NCBI GenBank assembly: GCA_016932415.1
Contig: JAFGCX010000020.1
Location: forward strand, 62,001 to 126,000
From: Candidatus Krumholzibacteriota bacterium
Lineage (GTDB): Bacteria; Krumholzibacteriota; Krumholzibacteriia; Krumholzibacteriales; Krumholzibacteriaceae
Length of the DNA: 64,000 bases
Direction of reading: 5' to 3'
How positions within the stretch are numbered: position 1 is the stretch's first letter; every line of letters starts with the position of its first letter. Positions 41,637-50,279 of this stretch are shown one piece after another. A program made the translations under genes and the position numbers. The notes below the pieces were generated by a model, which saw only the letters and a program-made list of their open reading frames with translations, ran no database searches and was not told where the DNA came from.

Positions 41637-42545
41637 ATGATAAGAATGCGGGGGGAAAATAACATCGGTACCGATATCTATATAGGTCCGGCCGGCTGGT
41701 CATACCAGGACTGGACGGGAAAGGTCTATCCGCCCGGAAAAAAGATCGACCATCTCCTTTACATCTCGAAATATTTTAACTGCATAGAATTGAACAGTTC
41801 TTTCTATCGCGTTCCCTCAAGATCTCTCGTATCAAGCTGGCATGACCGGCTGGGCGATTCCAAGGGGTTCAGACTGAACGTGAAACTCCATCAGAAGTTC
41901 ACCCATGAAAGGGATATCTCCTCTGCCGCTGTCGGATCGTTTATTGACAGGTTTTCCCCCCTCGCCGAAAGCGGGCTGCTCGGCGCGTATCTCATGCAGT
42001 TTCCCTGGTCATTCAGGATGAACGATGAGAACACCAGGTACCTTGCCCGGCTCGCCGGACATTTCAGAGGACATCCGCTCGCCGCTGAGGTCCGGCACGG
42101 CTCATGGGCCTGCGGGGAAGCTCTTGAGATATTCGAGGAAAATAAGATCGCCTTCTGCAACATAGACCAGCCGGTCATAGGTGATTCGCTCGGACCGACG
42201 AACCATGTCACTGATCCCTCGACAGGATATATCCGGCTTCACGGCAGAAACCATTCGAACTGGTTCAGGAAAGAGGCGGGAAGAGATGCGAGGTACGATT
42301 ATCTATACACTACCCGGGAGATCGGAGAATGGCATGAGCGCGCGAAGAAGATGGCGGGAAAAGTCAAAGAGCTTTTTATAATAACAAACAATCATTTCCA
42401 GGGCCAGGCTCTCGCGAACGCCCTTCAGATCAGGGCGCTCATCGAAAACGGCAGGGTCGAGGTCCCGCCCGCCCTTCAGCGATCGTACCCTCACCTGCGT
42501 GACATTTCGCTGACCGGACCGGACACGCTCGATCTCTCCCTTTGA
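41637..42545 (+). CDS. DUF72 (YecE-like) protein
   Basis: The 302-residue protein is a TIM-barrel-like DUF72 member. It begins IYIGPAGWSYQDWTGKVYPP and has FNCIELNSSFYRVPS, GAYLMQFPWSF, LAAEVRHGSWACGEAL, CNIDQP and GYIRLHGRN, all conserved family blocks. KELFIITNNHFQGQALANA near the end is also typical. Biochemical function is unknown across the family. ATG 41637 or 41646 are both possible; the longer open frame from 41481 lies over the divergent gene and is rejected. It is alone on the + strand here. Confidence 0.87.
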   Translation: MIRMRGENNIGTDIYIGPAGWSYQDWTGKVYPPGKKIDHLLYISKYFNCIELNSSFYRVPSRSLVSSWHDRLGDSKGFRLNVKLHQKFTHERDISSAAVGSFIDRFSPLAESGLLGAYLMQFPWSFRMNDENTRYLARLAGHFRGHPLAAEVRHGSWACGEALEIFEENKIAFCNIDQPVIGDSLGPTNHVTDPSTGYIRLHGRNHSNWFRKEAGRDARYDYLYTTREIGEWHERAKKMAGKVKELFIITNNHFQGQALANALQIRALIENGRVEVPPALQRSYPHLRDISLTGPDTLDLSL

Positions 42546-42609
42546 CAACTCCGCGCAAGACAATACGATCGGCGATCGGTCAGATATCATTCCTGGAAGA
42601 CGGTGAAGG

Positions 42610-43173
42610 TCAGGATATTACATTGATAAGTATGATCGCCGAAAATAAAAGGAACAGGTAGAAAAGAAGCCTCGGTGGAGATATGTACAGTTTTTTCGCT
42701 TTCTCCACCACCGGATGGGCAGTCTTTTCGACCTCGACCAGGGAAGACATGCAGAACTGGCAGAACTCGTCATCCTTCTTCGCTGGAAAACCGCATTTCG
42801 GACAAAGGATCGACCCGTTCTTCTTCCCCTTTACCTGGATGTCGGATGCTTTCTTCTTCTCGACCTCTGGTTTTTTAGCCTCTATCCTTCCTCTTCCCCC
42901 CGCCTCTACTATGAGGGAAAGCAGGCCGTTCGCCTTCGATTTCGAGGGTCCCGACCAGATCACCGGGTTGCTGTCGTTTATCATATGCTTTACCCTGGTG
43001 ACAGGGATATTGGCAAGGATACTGAACTTAATAGCGAATGAATCCAGCGTCTCGATCTCTCTCTCCACGCCGTCAAAGAGAACGGAATAAATCTTCCTCT
43101 TCATCATCGGCGTATCGCCAAAATAGAAATCGCCTGCTTCGCTGTTTGTCTCTCTCTGCTTTGTTCCAGTCAT
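42610..43173 (-). CDS. tail-anchored zinc-ribbon protein of unknown function
   Basis: The 187-residue protein has an N-terminal globular part (FAIKFSILANIPVTRVKHMI resembles a small regulatory-type domain). A lysine-rich linker follows, then a zinc ribbon with two CxxC knuckles (CPKCGFPAKKDDEFCQFC, about 135-152), and a single C-terminal helix LLFYLFLLFSAIILINVI, so it is probably anchored by its tail with the bulk in the cytoplasm. ATG 43173 follows GGAGG. No family name can be given. A sigma-54-like site lies just upstream. Confidence 0.68.
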   Translation of the reverse strand: MTGTKQRETNSEAGDFYFGDTPMMKRKIYSVLFDGVEREIETLDSFAIKFSILANIPVTRVKHMINDSNPVIWSGPSKSKANGLLSLIVEAGGRGRIEAKKPEVEKKKASDIQVKGKKNGSILCPKCGFPAKKDDEFCQFCMSSLVEVEKTAHPVVEKAKKLYISPPRLLFYLFLLFSAIILINVIS

Positions 43174-43199
43174 GACATTCCTCCACTTTGGGCCAAAAT

Positions 43200-43214
43200 G
43201 CATCTTTTATGCCA
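43200..43214 (-). promoter_or_regulatory. sigma-54-like site before the zinc-ribbon gene
   Basis: The - strand reads TGGCATAAAAGATGC, with the -24 GG and -12 GC doublets at exact spacing but ATGC instead of TTGC. A start near 43188 would leave about 15 bases to ATG 43173, enough to include the GGAGG. Weak evidence by itself. Confidence 0.3.
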
Positions 43215-43257
43215 TGATCATACCTGGAACGACAGTGGAAGACTTGACGAAAAGCCC

Positions 43258-43650
43258 CTAGGGAGAAGGCGCGTCGACCATTTCACATACTGTCTCGCTG
43301 CGCCATCCCTCCAAGCCGCTCATATTGACGGCGGAGACCCTGTAGCAGTAAACCATATTCCCGATCAGGTCCTCGTCGACGTAACTCGTAACTTCAGTAG
43401 AATCTACCAGTTCCGCGACACCATACGACTCGTAGAAATAATAGATCCTGAAGACCCTTACCTCGTCGAGCAATTCAGCAGGGTAATCCCATTCCAGCAA
43501 GGCGCTGTTCACTCCCGGAGTCACTGAAAGGCCGGTCGGCCTTTCCGGAGCATCGAATAAAAAGGCGGCAGGTGAATCTCCATGTTCATTGCTGCACGCC
43601 GGAACGATAATAATCGAGAATAAAAGGAATAATATTGCAACACGCCACAT
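43258..43650 (-). CDS. small fibronectin type III lipoprotein
   Basis: The 130-residue protein has a lipoprotein signal with lipobox IVPAC (Cys19), followed by a single Fn3-like domain: PERPTGLSVTPGVNSALLEW, VRVFRIYYFYES and VYCYRVSAVNMSGLEG are the standard strands. It would sit on the inner leaflet of the outer membrane or the cell surface. It lies 15 bases after the DUF5683-like gene and is probably co-transcribed with it. No catalytic part is present, so a binding or structural role is likely. Confidence 0.75.
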   Translation of the reverse strand: MWRVAILFLLFSIIIVPACSNEHGDSPAAFLFDAPERPTGLSVTPGVNSALLEWDYPAELLDEVRVFRIYYFYESYGVAELVDSTEVTSYVDEDLIGNMVYCYRVSAVNMSGLEGWRSETVCEMVDAPSP

Positions 43651-43665
43651 AATGATCTCACCTTC

Positions 43666-44145
43666 CTAAAAGGAAAAACTCTTTGAAACGAGAAAACCGT
43701 CATTTCTGATCTCAAGCGTCAGGGGTGGATATTCAGCCTCCGGCCCCCAGACCATATCGGCAATATTGATCAACCATACTCCGGCGGCGACGCCGAGAAA
43801 GGTGTTTCTGTATCCATGATAACTATCGGCGTCTTCCCATTGGGAGACCATCTCTCTGTAGTACGCGTCAGCATCCCCTATGTACTCGGCATTCTGATAG
43901 AGGACTTTCGCGCGCTCGTAAGCTTCGACGCTTCTGTCATACTGGATGTCGGTTATTCCCAGTCCGATCAGGGCGACAAGCTCAATCCCCATAAAAGCGG
44001 TCGCGCGCGTATATCTGCCGGTCCTGTACTGTCCCAGTCCCGGAAACAAGATTGAGTACATGATATCTTCGCTGTCTTTCGCGCTGAGCGGCGAAGCGCA
44101 TATGGTGACGATCACTGCCAGTACCAGCAGAAAAGTTCTTCGCAT
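43666..44145 (-). CDS. DUF5683-like membrane protein
   Basis: About 159 residues. A signal-like N-terminal helix (RRTFLLVLAVIVTICASPLS) precedes MYSILFPGLGQYRTGRYTRA, the P-G-L-G-Q motif of DUF5683 proteins, and a helix AFMGIELVALIGLGI. A Tyr-rich helical linker and another helix (TFLGVAAGVWLINIADMVW) follow, then a short beta-like tail. Such proteins are common in FCB genomes and of unknown role. ATG 44145 with AAAGGA is preferred over 44166. Confidence 0.72.
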   Translation of the reverse strand: MRRTFLLVLAVIVTICASPLSAKDSEDIMYSILFPGLGQYRTGRYTRATAFMGIELVALIGLGITDIQYDRSVEAYERAKVLYQNAEYIGDADAYYREMVSQWEDADSYHGYRNTFLGVAAGVWLINIADMVWGPEAEYPPLTLEIRNDGFLVSKSFSF

Positions 44146-44266
44146 ATCGTTTCCTTTCTTCATCATCGTCTTATTGATATTTCAGATGCCTCTGTTCTCT
44201 TTACGCATCGATCTCACGATTTGTTACAGAGATCTTCTCATAATATCGAAAATAAACAATAGCAGA

Positions 44267-44295
44267 TTGACACTTCGATGAAAAGTCCTTAGTTT
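44267..44295 (+). promoter_or_regulatory. possible promoter of the Gld-type ABC operon
   Basis: A perfect TTGACA (44267-44272) is followed at 17 bases by TAGTTT (44290-44295), a poor -10; TATAGT lies 5 bases further at less favourable spacing. It is the best candidate in the 229-bp gap before the TTG start at 44375. The gap holds nothing else recognisable. Confidence 0.3.
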
Positions 44296-44374
44296 ATAGT
44301 AATAAGTTACAGGGATATGCCAGGATAGCGGTCTTTGCCGCCGCGCGGATCCCGGCAGGCTCCGGAGGTCGGTC

Positions 44375-45319
44375 TTGATCAGGGTTGAAAACCTATCCAA
44401 ATATTACGGCTACAACAAGGCGGTCGACGATCTCTCCTTCGAGGTCAGTAAAGGAGAGATACTGGGATTCCTGGGGCCCAACGGTGCCGGCAAGACGACG
44501 ACGATGAAGATGCTTACATGTTTTCTTCCCCCGTCTTCGGGAAAAGCGCAGATATTCGGATTTGACATCCTTGAAGATTCAATGGAAATACGCAGGCGGA
44601 TAGGCTATCTCCCCGAAAGGACACCACTGTACCAGGACCTCGGAGTAAGGGAATATCTCGATCTGGTGGCGAGGCTTAAAGGGGTCGATCGGGGCTCGTT
44701 AAAACAGTCTATAAGCCGTTCGGTCGAGAGATGCGGTCTCGAAGAGGTAACGGAAAAGAAGATCGGCACTCTTTCGAAAGGGTATCAGCAGAGAGTCGGG
44801 ATCGCCCAAGCGGTGATAAACGATCCGGAGCTTCTTATCCTCGACGAACCTACTCTCGGGCTGGACCCGAGGCAGATAATAGATATACGCAAGCTGATCA
44901 ACAGCCTCGGACGCGAGAGGACGGTGATCCTCAGCAGCCATATCCTCCCCGAAGTCAGCCAGGTCTGCAACAGGGTGATCATAATAAACAAGGGGAGGCT
45001 CGTCGCCGTAGATTCCCCGGAAAATCTCAGGGAAAGACTGAGAAAATCATCGATGACAAATGTTACGGTGCGCTCGGAAAAAGCTCCATCAGCCATCAAC
45101 GATATGATATCCGGACTGGAAGGAGTCCTTATGTCGAAAGTGCGCGGCATCGAGGGCGACACGATATCGCTGATCGTCGAATCTGGCACCGACATGGAGA
45201 TACGAGACACCATATCGGAAACGCTTGTGAAAAACGAGGTCAGGCTGCTCGAGATATATAACGAGGAACTCTCCCTCGAGGAGATCTTCATGAAACTCGT
45301 GACGAAAGAACCGAAATGA
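44375..45319 (+). CDS. ABC transporter ATP-binding protein (GldA-like)
   Basis: This 314-residue ATPase has Walker A GPNGAGKTTTMKML (about 37-50), Q-loop YLPERTPLYQD, signature LSKGYQQRVGIAQA, Walker B LLILDEPTLGLDP and H-loop LSSHILPEV. The C-terminal 90-residue extension (SMTNVTVRSEKAP…) is typical of the GldA/NatA group. It would power the permease encoded next. TTG 44375 is set by GGAGG seven bases upstream. The three-gene set with the next two genes matches Bacteroidetes-type gliding ABC systems, though gliding itself is not implied. Confidence 0.9.
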   Translation: MIRVENLSKYYGYNKAVDDLSFEVSKGEILGFLGPNGAGKTTTMKMLTCFLPPSSGKAQIFGFDILEDSMEIRRRIGYLPERTPLYQDLGVREYLDLVARLKGVDRGSLKQSISRSVERCGLEEVTEKKIGTLSKGYQQRVGIAQAVINDPELLILDEPTLGLDPRQIIDIRKLINSLGRERTVILSSHILPEVSQVCNRVIIINKGRLVAVDSPENLRERLRKSSMTNVTVRSEKAPSAINDMISGLEGVLMSKVRGIEGDTISLIVESGTDMEIRDTISETLVKNEVRLLEIYNEELSLEEIFMKLVTKEPK

Positions 45320-46089
45320 TCCCTGAATTCAAAGCAATATACGCACGGGAACTGAAATACTATTTCAATTCGATCACGGCGTACGTGACTATATCGATCT
45401 TCCTGATAATATCGGGATATTTTTTCTTCAGCATATTCAGGTTTTACAACCTGATGTCCCTGCAGATAATCCAGAAAAACGATTTTTCGATGAACCTCAA
45501 TCTTATCGATGGCGTCATGCGCCCGATCTTCGGGAACCTCAGTATAATAATTCTTCTCATCCTGCCGATGATCACGATGAGGTTGATAGCGGAAGAGAAG
45601 AAACAGGGGACTTTCGAACTTCTCCTCACCTTCCCCGTATCGGACGCCGCCGTCGTCGGGGGGAAATATTTCGCTTCTCTGACGATACTGGCGATAATGC
45701 TCGCTCCAACAGCCCTATATCCGGTCCTTCTGAAGGTCTATTCCGATCCCGAACTTCTACCGGTCCTGTCCGGATACCTAGGACTCTTCCTCATGGGAGC
45801 GGCTTTCCTGTCGATAGGGACCTTCTTTTCATCACTGACATCCAACCAGCTAGTCGCGGGCGTTTCGACATTCGGGGTGTCTCTTTTCTTCCTCGTTATC
45901 GGCTGGGCCGCGCCACTGAGCGGATCGACTCTCTCGGCAGTCCTTTCGGAGCTTTCTATCCTTGTTCACTTCGAATCATTCTCAAAAGGAATCATCGACC
46001 TGAAGGATATTACATACTACCTTCTCCTGAGCCTTTTTTTCCTTTTTCTGACGCTGAGGTCACTCGAATCATCAAGGTGGAGGGCGTGA
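45316..46089 (+). CDS. ABC-2-type permease (GldF-like)
   Basis: The 257-residue protein has six hydrophobic helices in ABC-2 arrangement, starting with the cytosolic amphipathic segment FKAIYARELKYYFNSITAYV. It contains MRLIAEEKKQGTFELLLTFPVSD between helices 2 and 3, the conserved coupling region that meets the ATPase. It overlaps the ATPase gene by 4 bases. Substrate unknown. Confidence 0.88.
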   Translation: MIPEFKAIYARELKYYFNSITAYVTISIFLIISGYFFFSIFRFYNLMSLQIIQKNDFSMNLNLIDGVMRPIFGNLSIIILLILPMITMRLIAEEKKQGTFELLLTFPVSDAAVVGGKYFASLTILAIMLAPTALYPVLLKVYSDPELLPVLSGYLGLFLMGAAFLSIGTFFSSLTSNQLVAGVSTFGVSLFFLVIGWAAPLSGSTLSAVLSELSILVHFESFSKGIIDLKDITYYLLLSLFFLFLTLRSLESSRWRA

Positions 46090-46090
46090 T

Positions 46091-47653
46091 ATGAGAGGAT
46101 TGAACCTTATCCTTGGAACAGCCGGCCTCATCCTTGTGATAGCGGGAAGCGTTGTATATGGCGTTTTATATTCGAGCGGAATCGTGGCATTTCTCCCTCT
46201 TCTTGCCGGCCTCTCTCTCTCCACCGCGTCAGCGGTTCTGGCGTACCGTGGATCGGTCAGTGAAGGGTCCAGGCGTTCGGTGAGATATGGCCTCAACACG
46301 GCGGTCACGATAATCCTCGGCCTTGCGATACTGGTCTTTCTCCAGACCCTTGTCACGCGTCACACCGTACGCCTGGATACGACATCGAACAGAAGATTCT
46401 CCCTTTCAGCGCAGACCGGCAAGGTTATAAGCAATCTCGGTATCGAGATAGCGATAACCGCCTTCTTCAAGGAAGGCTCGCAGGAAAGGATCGAACTTGA
46501 AGATCTCCTTTCCGAATACAGGAATCTCTCCCCGAAGATGACGTACAGGTTCATCGACCCGGACAAGGACCCGATCTCGGCTCGGAGGTACGACCTCAAA
46601 GATTACGGCACTATCTTTATCGATGCATCAGGCCGGCGCGAAATCATATCCGAAGGAACGGAAGAGAAACTGACGAACGCGATATACAGGATCGTATCTT
46701 CCGGCGCGAAAAAGATCTATTTCACTACCGGTCACGGAGAGAAATCAATCGAAAAGACAGATCCTCGAGGCCTCAGTTCTCTCAAGGAAGCAATCGAACT
46801 TGAGAGCTACGAAGTCACGGAATTTCTTCCTCTTGGTAACGAGAGGATACCCTCCGACTGCACCGTCCTTGTGATAGCAGGTCCTCGCGATGATCTTCTC
46901 AAGGCCGAGCAGAACATAATACTCGACTATCTTATCTCCGGGGGGAAAGCCCTTATCCTTCTTGAACCTGCTACCGATATCCCCTTGATAAAAGGGATAA
47001 CGAAAGCTTTTGGAATCGATCCGTCCGACGACATCATAATAGATCCGGGTGGAAAGATGCTCGTCGACAACTTTCTCACCGCTGTCGTGAACCAGTATGG
47101 AAAGCACCCGGTGACAGACGGTTTCAGACTATTTTCGTTCTTCCCGCAGGCGAGGTCTCTCTCCGTCCTTGATCGCCTGCCCGACGCAACTACGGTGACG
47201 ATCATAGGAAAAACCGACGTAAAGGCGTACGGCGAGAGTGATATCGATACGCTTATGATCGAGGGCAAGACTCAATACGAAAGCACCAGCGACAAAGCAG
47301 GTCCAGTATCGATCGCCGCCGTGGGAGAAATGGAACTGGTACTGGCCAGGGAGGATTCGGCGGGATCTTCCGGCAAGCGTTTATCCAGGATCATCGTTTT
47401 CGGAGACAGCGATTTTACAGGCAATTCGAATTTCAGGCTTTCGGGAAACAGGGATCTGGTGCTCAATTCCATCAACTGGCTCGCCGAAGAAGAAGACCTG
47501 GTGTCGATACGCCCCGCTGAAGTCCTCAATCAGCCGGTCCTTCTGAGCAAGAAAGAGGGACTTGTCGTTTTCTGGATACCGGTTGTCGCTTTTCCCTCTC
47601 TTTTCGCCATCGCCGGCCTGCTGGTCTTCATCCGCAGGCAACGCGCGTCATAG
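46091..47653 (+). CDS. GldG-family ABC auxiliary protein
   Basis: The 520-residue protein has two N-terminal helices (about 5-45) and another near 75-95, a large extracytoplasmic region, and one C-terminal helix (VFWIPVVAFPSLFAIAGLLVFI). The soluble part is the ABC_transp_aux-type domain: TSNRRFSLSAQTGKVISNL, FFKEGSQERIELEDLL, KIYFTTGHGEKSIEKTDP and ALILLEPATDIPL. It forms a membrane complex with the two genes before it. Confidence 0.88.
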   Translation: MRGLNLILGTAGLILVIAGSVVYGVLYSSGIVAFLPLLAGLSLSTASAVLAYRGSVSEGSRRSVRYGLNTAVTIILGLAILVFLQTLVTRHTVRLDTTSNRRFSLSAQTGKVISNLGIEIAITAFFKEGSQERIELEDLLSEYRNLSPKMTYRFIDPDKDPISARRYDLKDYGTIFIDASGRREIISEGTEEKLTNAIYRIVSSGAKKIYFTTGHGEKSIEKTDPRGLSSLKEAIELESYEVTEFLPLGNERIPSDCTVLVIAGPRDDLLKAEQNIILDYLISGGKALILLEPATDIPLIKGITKAFGIDPSDDIIIDPGGKMLVDNFLTAVVNQYGKHPVTDGFRLFSFFPQARSLSVLDRLPDATTVTIIGKTDVKAYGESDIDTLMIEGKTQYESTSDKAGPVSIAAVGEMELVLAREDSAGSSGKRLSRIIVFGDSDFTGNSNFRLSGNRDLVLNSINWLAEEEDLVSIRPAEVLNQPVLLSKKEGLVVFWIPVVAFPSLFAIAGLLVFIRRQRAS

Positions 47654-47665
47654 ACAGGTATTTAG

Positions 47666-48991
47666 ATGAAGATAAGAACGACTGTCATCTTTTTTCTCGT
47701 GCTGGCTGTCATAGCCGGCTACTTCTACTTCGATCAAAAAAAGACAAAATCGGCCGATGAGGAATATTCCGCTTCAAAGGCCCTTCTGCCATACACTTTT
47801 GATGAGATAGACAGCGTAGATTTTTTTAATCCCTTCGGTGACCTGATCAAATGGAAGCGCGATGGCGATGGCTGGCAGGTCACTTACCCCGTCGTCACGG
47901 TAGGCTCCAAATCGATGATAGACTATATGTTGAAACTGACCGTACCAGGGAGAAGATGGAAGAGTTTTGACGCCGAAGACAGATTCGCCGATTACGGGCT
48001 CGAGAACCCGTCGACATCGATAATACTCCATAACAGTCTGAGAAGCAGATGCGACACGATCCTTTTCGGCGACAAGACTCCCCTGAACACGCAATGCTAT
48101 GTCAGGCTCGGATCATCAAAAGAGATCATTGTCACGACCGATCTTTCCCGGAACCTTATGGAGAAAACCCTTTATCATCTCCGTGACAAGAATCTTCTCT
48201 ACATGGAAGCCGACTCGATATCGGCGTTCTCCTTCCGTAAAAATACAAGGAGTTACTTTTTCGAAAAAGACGCTGAAGGGAACTGGGTCGTAGCTGGCAC
48301 ATCCGTCCTCGCTGACAAGAATCTCATAAAACCTTACCTCTACGACCTGGTGGACGCTTTGATATATGGTTTCGCTGCTGAAAATATGCTTCACGCTAAT
48401 AAATTCGGGATAGATCCAAAATCAGACAATATCCTTCTGTCCACCCGGTCAGGGACGGTCGAGGTCTCGTTCGGAAAAATCGATGAGAATTTTGTCTACG
48501 CAACGCGAACCGGACTTGGAAAAATCGTAAAGATCGAATCGAGGTATCTTGATATCTTCGACTGGATAGACGAAAGGATAATGGTGCTGAAAGCCGCTTC
48601 ATTCGATCCGGCGGAAGTGAGTGGCCTGGTCTGCGAATATCCTTCCGAAACGGTCAGGATCGACTTTGCCACCAAAAGCCTCTCGATCGATGGGAATCCA
48701 TCGATCGAGATATCGACAGTCGATATCCAGCGCATACTTTACATGCTCATCTCTGTATCTTTCGACTCCGGTATATCACCCGCGGCAGATGATGATTCGG
48801 AAGTCCGTGCCGCGCGATATTCTATCCTGGGAGAAGATGAAATACTCCTTGATCGACTTGATTTCTACATCGATCAGAACGGAATGGAGAATGTCATGGG
48901 CTTCAAGACACGCTCGTCGGGATCTACCGGCACGAAAAACTCCCGCGAGATACGGACCTTTATACTCAGCCGCGCGAATTCTTCGAGATAG
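47666..48991 (+). CDS. DUF4340 protein of the Gld-type ABC operon
   Basis: This 441-residue protein has one N-terminal anchor helix (TTVIFFLVLAVIAGYFYF) and an otherwise extracytoplasmic beta-rich chain with DUF4340 repeats: DSVDFFNPFGDLIKWKRDGD, GWQVTYPV, LENPSTSIIL, and SFRKNTRSYFFEKDAEGNWV in the second half. It regularly follows GldG-type genes and is thought to be a partner of the complex; its role is unknown. It starts 12 bases after the previous gene. Confidence 0.88.
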   Translation: MKIRTTVIFFLVLAVIAGYFYFDQKKTKSADEEYSASKALLPYTFDEIDSVDFFNPFGDLIKWKRDGDGWQVTYPVVTVGSKSMIDYMLKLTVPGRRWKSFDAEDRFADYGLENPSTSIILHNSLRSRCDTILFGDKTPLNTQCYVRLGSSKEIIVTTDLSRNLMEKTLYHLRDKNLLYMEADSISAFSFRKNTRSYFFEKDAEGNWVVAGTSVLADKNLIKPYLYDLVDALIYGFAAENMLHANKFGIDPKSDNILLSTRSGTVEVSFGKIDENFVYATRTGLGKIVKIESRYLDIFDWIDERIMVLKAASFDPAEVSGLVCEYPSETVRIDFATKSLSIDGNPSIEISTVDIQRILYMLISVSFDSGISPAADDDSEVRAARYSILGEDEILLDRLDFYIDQNGMENVMGFKTRSSGSTGTKNSREIRTFILSRANSSR

Positions 48992-49068
48992 GCCGGAAGG
49001 CTCGATATCGAGACGGTGTCTTTATCCGCGCATACTCCTCCCCATCCGGAAGAATCTCTTCTTCCTGC

Positions 49069-49097
49069 TTGTACGATCGATCTTTTTGGTTTATTAT
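49069..49097 (+). promoter_or_regulatory. candidate promoter of the AmmeMemoRadiSam operon
   Basis: TTGTAC (49069-49074) and TATTAT (49092-49097, five of six) are 17 bases apart, giving a leader of about 15 bases before TTG 49119. A GGAAGAA/TTCTTCC stem lies just upstream but has no T run. Confidence 0.4.
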
Positions 49098-49118
49098 CCA
49101 ATGTAGAGGTGAACCTGA

Positions 49119-50279
49119 TTGAAAGATACTCGTATTAATAATCCCCGCATTTCATCCTACGCGAACAGATCGATTACAAGGAGGAGTTTTCTATCCGGCG
49201 GTGCCTCTCTCGCGGTTGCCGGGATCGTCCCCGGATACCTTTACGCTACTGATGAAGGTCCTCGTGAAGCCTGTTTCTATGAAAAGCTTGGAAACGGCAA
49301 GGTGTCATGCACCCTCTGTCCCCACAACTGCAGGATCTCGCCTGGGAAAAAAGGTATCTGCCGCGCGCGAAAGAATATCGGTGGCACCCTTTTCTCGATC
49401 GTCTATTCCAGACCCTGCTCGTTGCATATCGACCCTATTGAAAAAAAACCTTTCTTTCATTTCCTTCCCGGCACCCGGGCTCTTTCGATCTCCACGGCGG
49501 GTTGCAACATGCGATGCAAGTTCTGCCAGAACTGGCAGATATCCCAATCCGATCCAGAAGATATCTCCCTGGATGCTGTCTCACCGGAAACGATCGTTTC
49601 GAAAGCAGTCGGGCTAGGCGCGGAATCGATCGCTTATACATATGGGGAACCGGTGGTATTTTACGAATATATGAGTGACATCGCCACACTCGCCAGGAAA
49701 AGAGGGGTCAGAAGCGTGGTAGTGACTAATGGATATTACTCTTCCCCGGCGATACAGTCGCTTTGCGAAAAAGTCGACGCTATCAAGATCGACCTTAAAT
49801 CATTCAGCGACGCGTATTATCGAGATATCTGCGGAGGATCGCTTAAACCTGTACTCGATGCTCTTGTCGCGGTAAAAGGATCCGGTGTCTGGCTGGAGAT
49901 AGTATACCTGATGGTCCCCGGCCTCAATGACGACCCATCGATGCTAAAGAATATGTCACGGTGGCTTGTAGATAATCTCGGCGCCGACGTCCCACTGCAT
50001 TATTCAAGATTCCAACCCGCGTACCGCCTCTCCAACATCCCTCCCACTACAGCCGAATCGCTCGAGCGGGCGTGGAGTATCAGCAGGGACGCGGGTATCA
50101 GATTTGTCTATATAGGCAATCTGCCAGGCCATGCCGCCGAGAACACATATTGCCCGGATTGCGGAGAAAAGATCATATCAAGAAAAGGTTATACAGTTGG
50201 GAAAATAGATATAGTCAATGGAAAGTGCCTGTATTGCGGCAATACGGTCCCCGGATCGTGGGGGGAGGCGATCGATTGA
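49119..50279 (+). CDS. amrS: AmmeMemoRadiSam radical SAM enzyme with a Tat signal
   Basis: The 386-residue protein has an N-terminal twin-arginine signal (TRRSFLSGGASLAVAG, about 21-36). The AmrS family blocks follow: CTLCPHNCRISPGKKGIC, then the radical SAM cluster motif CNMRCKFC (CxxxCxxC) with NWQISQ, TYGEPVVFYEYM, VVTNGYYS, AIKIDLKSFSDAYYR, and a C-terminal zinc-ribbon-like CPDCGE…CLYCGN. Radical SAM enzymes cleave S-adenosylmethionine by an iron-sulfur cluster; the substrate of this family is unknown. A Tat signal implies export after the cluster is built. TTG 49119 follows AGAGGTGA. It overlaps the next gene by 4 bases. Confidence 0.88.
   Translation: MKDTRINNPRISSYANRSITRRSFLSGGASLAVAGIVPGYLYATDEGPREACFYEKLGNGKVSCTLCPHNCRISPGKKGICRARKNIGGTLFSIVYSRPCSLHIDPIEKKPFFHFLPGTRALSISTAGCNMRCKFCQNWQISQSDPEDISLDAVSPETIVSKAVGLGAESIAYTYGEPVVFYEYMSDIATLARKRGVRSVVVTNGYYSSPAIQSLCEKVDAIKIDLKSFSDAYYRDICGGSLKPVLDALVAVKGSGVWLEIVYLMVPGLNDDPSMLKNMSRWLVDNLGADVPLHYSRFQPAYRLSNIPPTTAESLERAWSISRDAGIRFVYIGNLPGHAAENTYCPDCGEKIISRKGYTVGKIDIVNGKCLYCGNTVPGSWGEAID

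Noticed and set aside
42543-42570. TTGACA-N16-TACGAT on the + strand at the end of the DUF72 gene
   Set aside because: No + strand gene follows; the next gene is convergent, so a promoter would have no target.
49046-49067. GGAAGAA/TTCTTCC hairpin after the DUF4340 gene as a terminator
   Set aside because: The stem is short and AT-rich and there is no T run directly after it.
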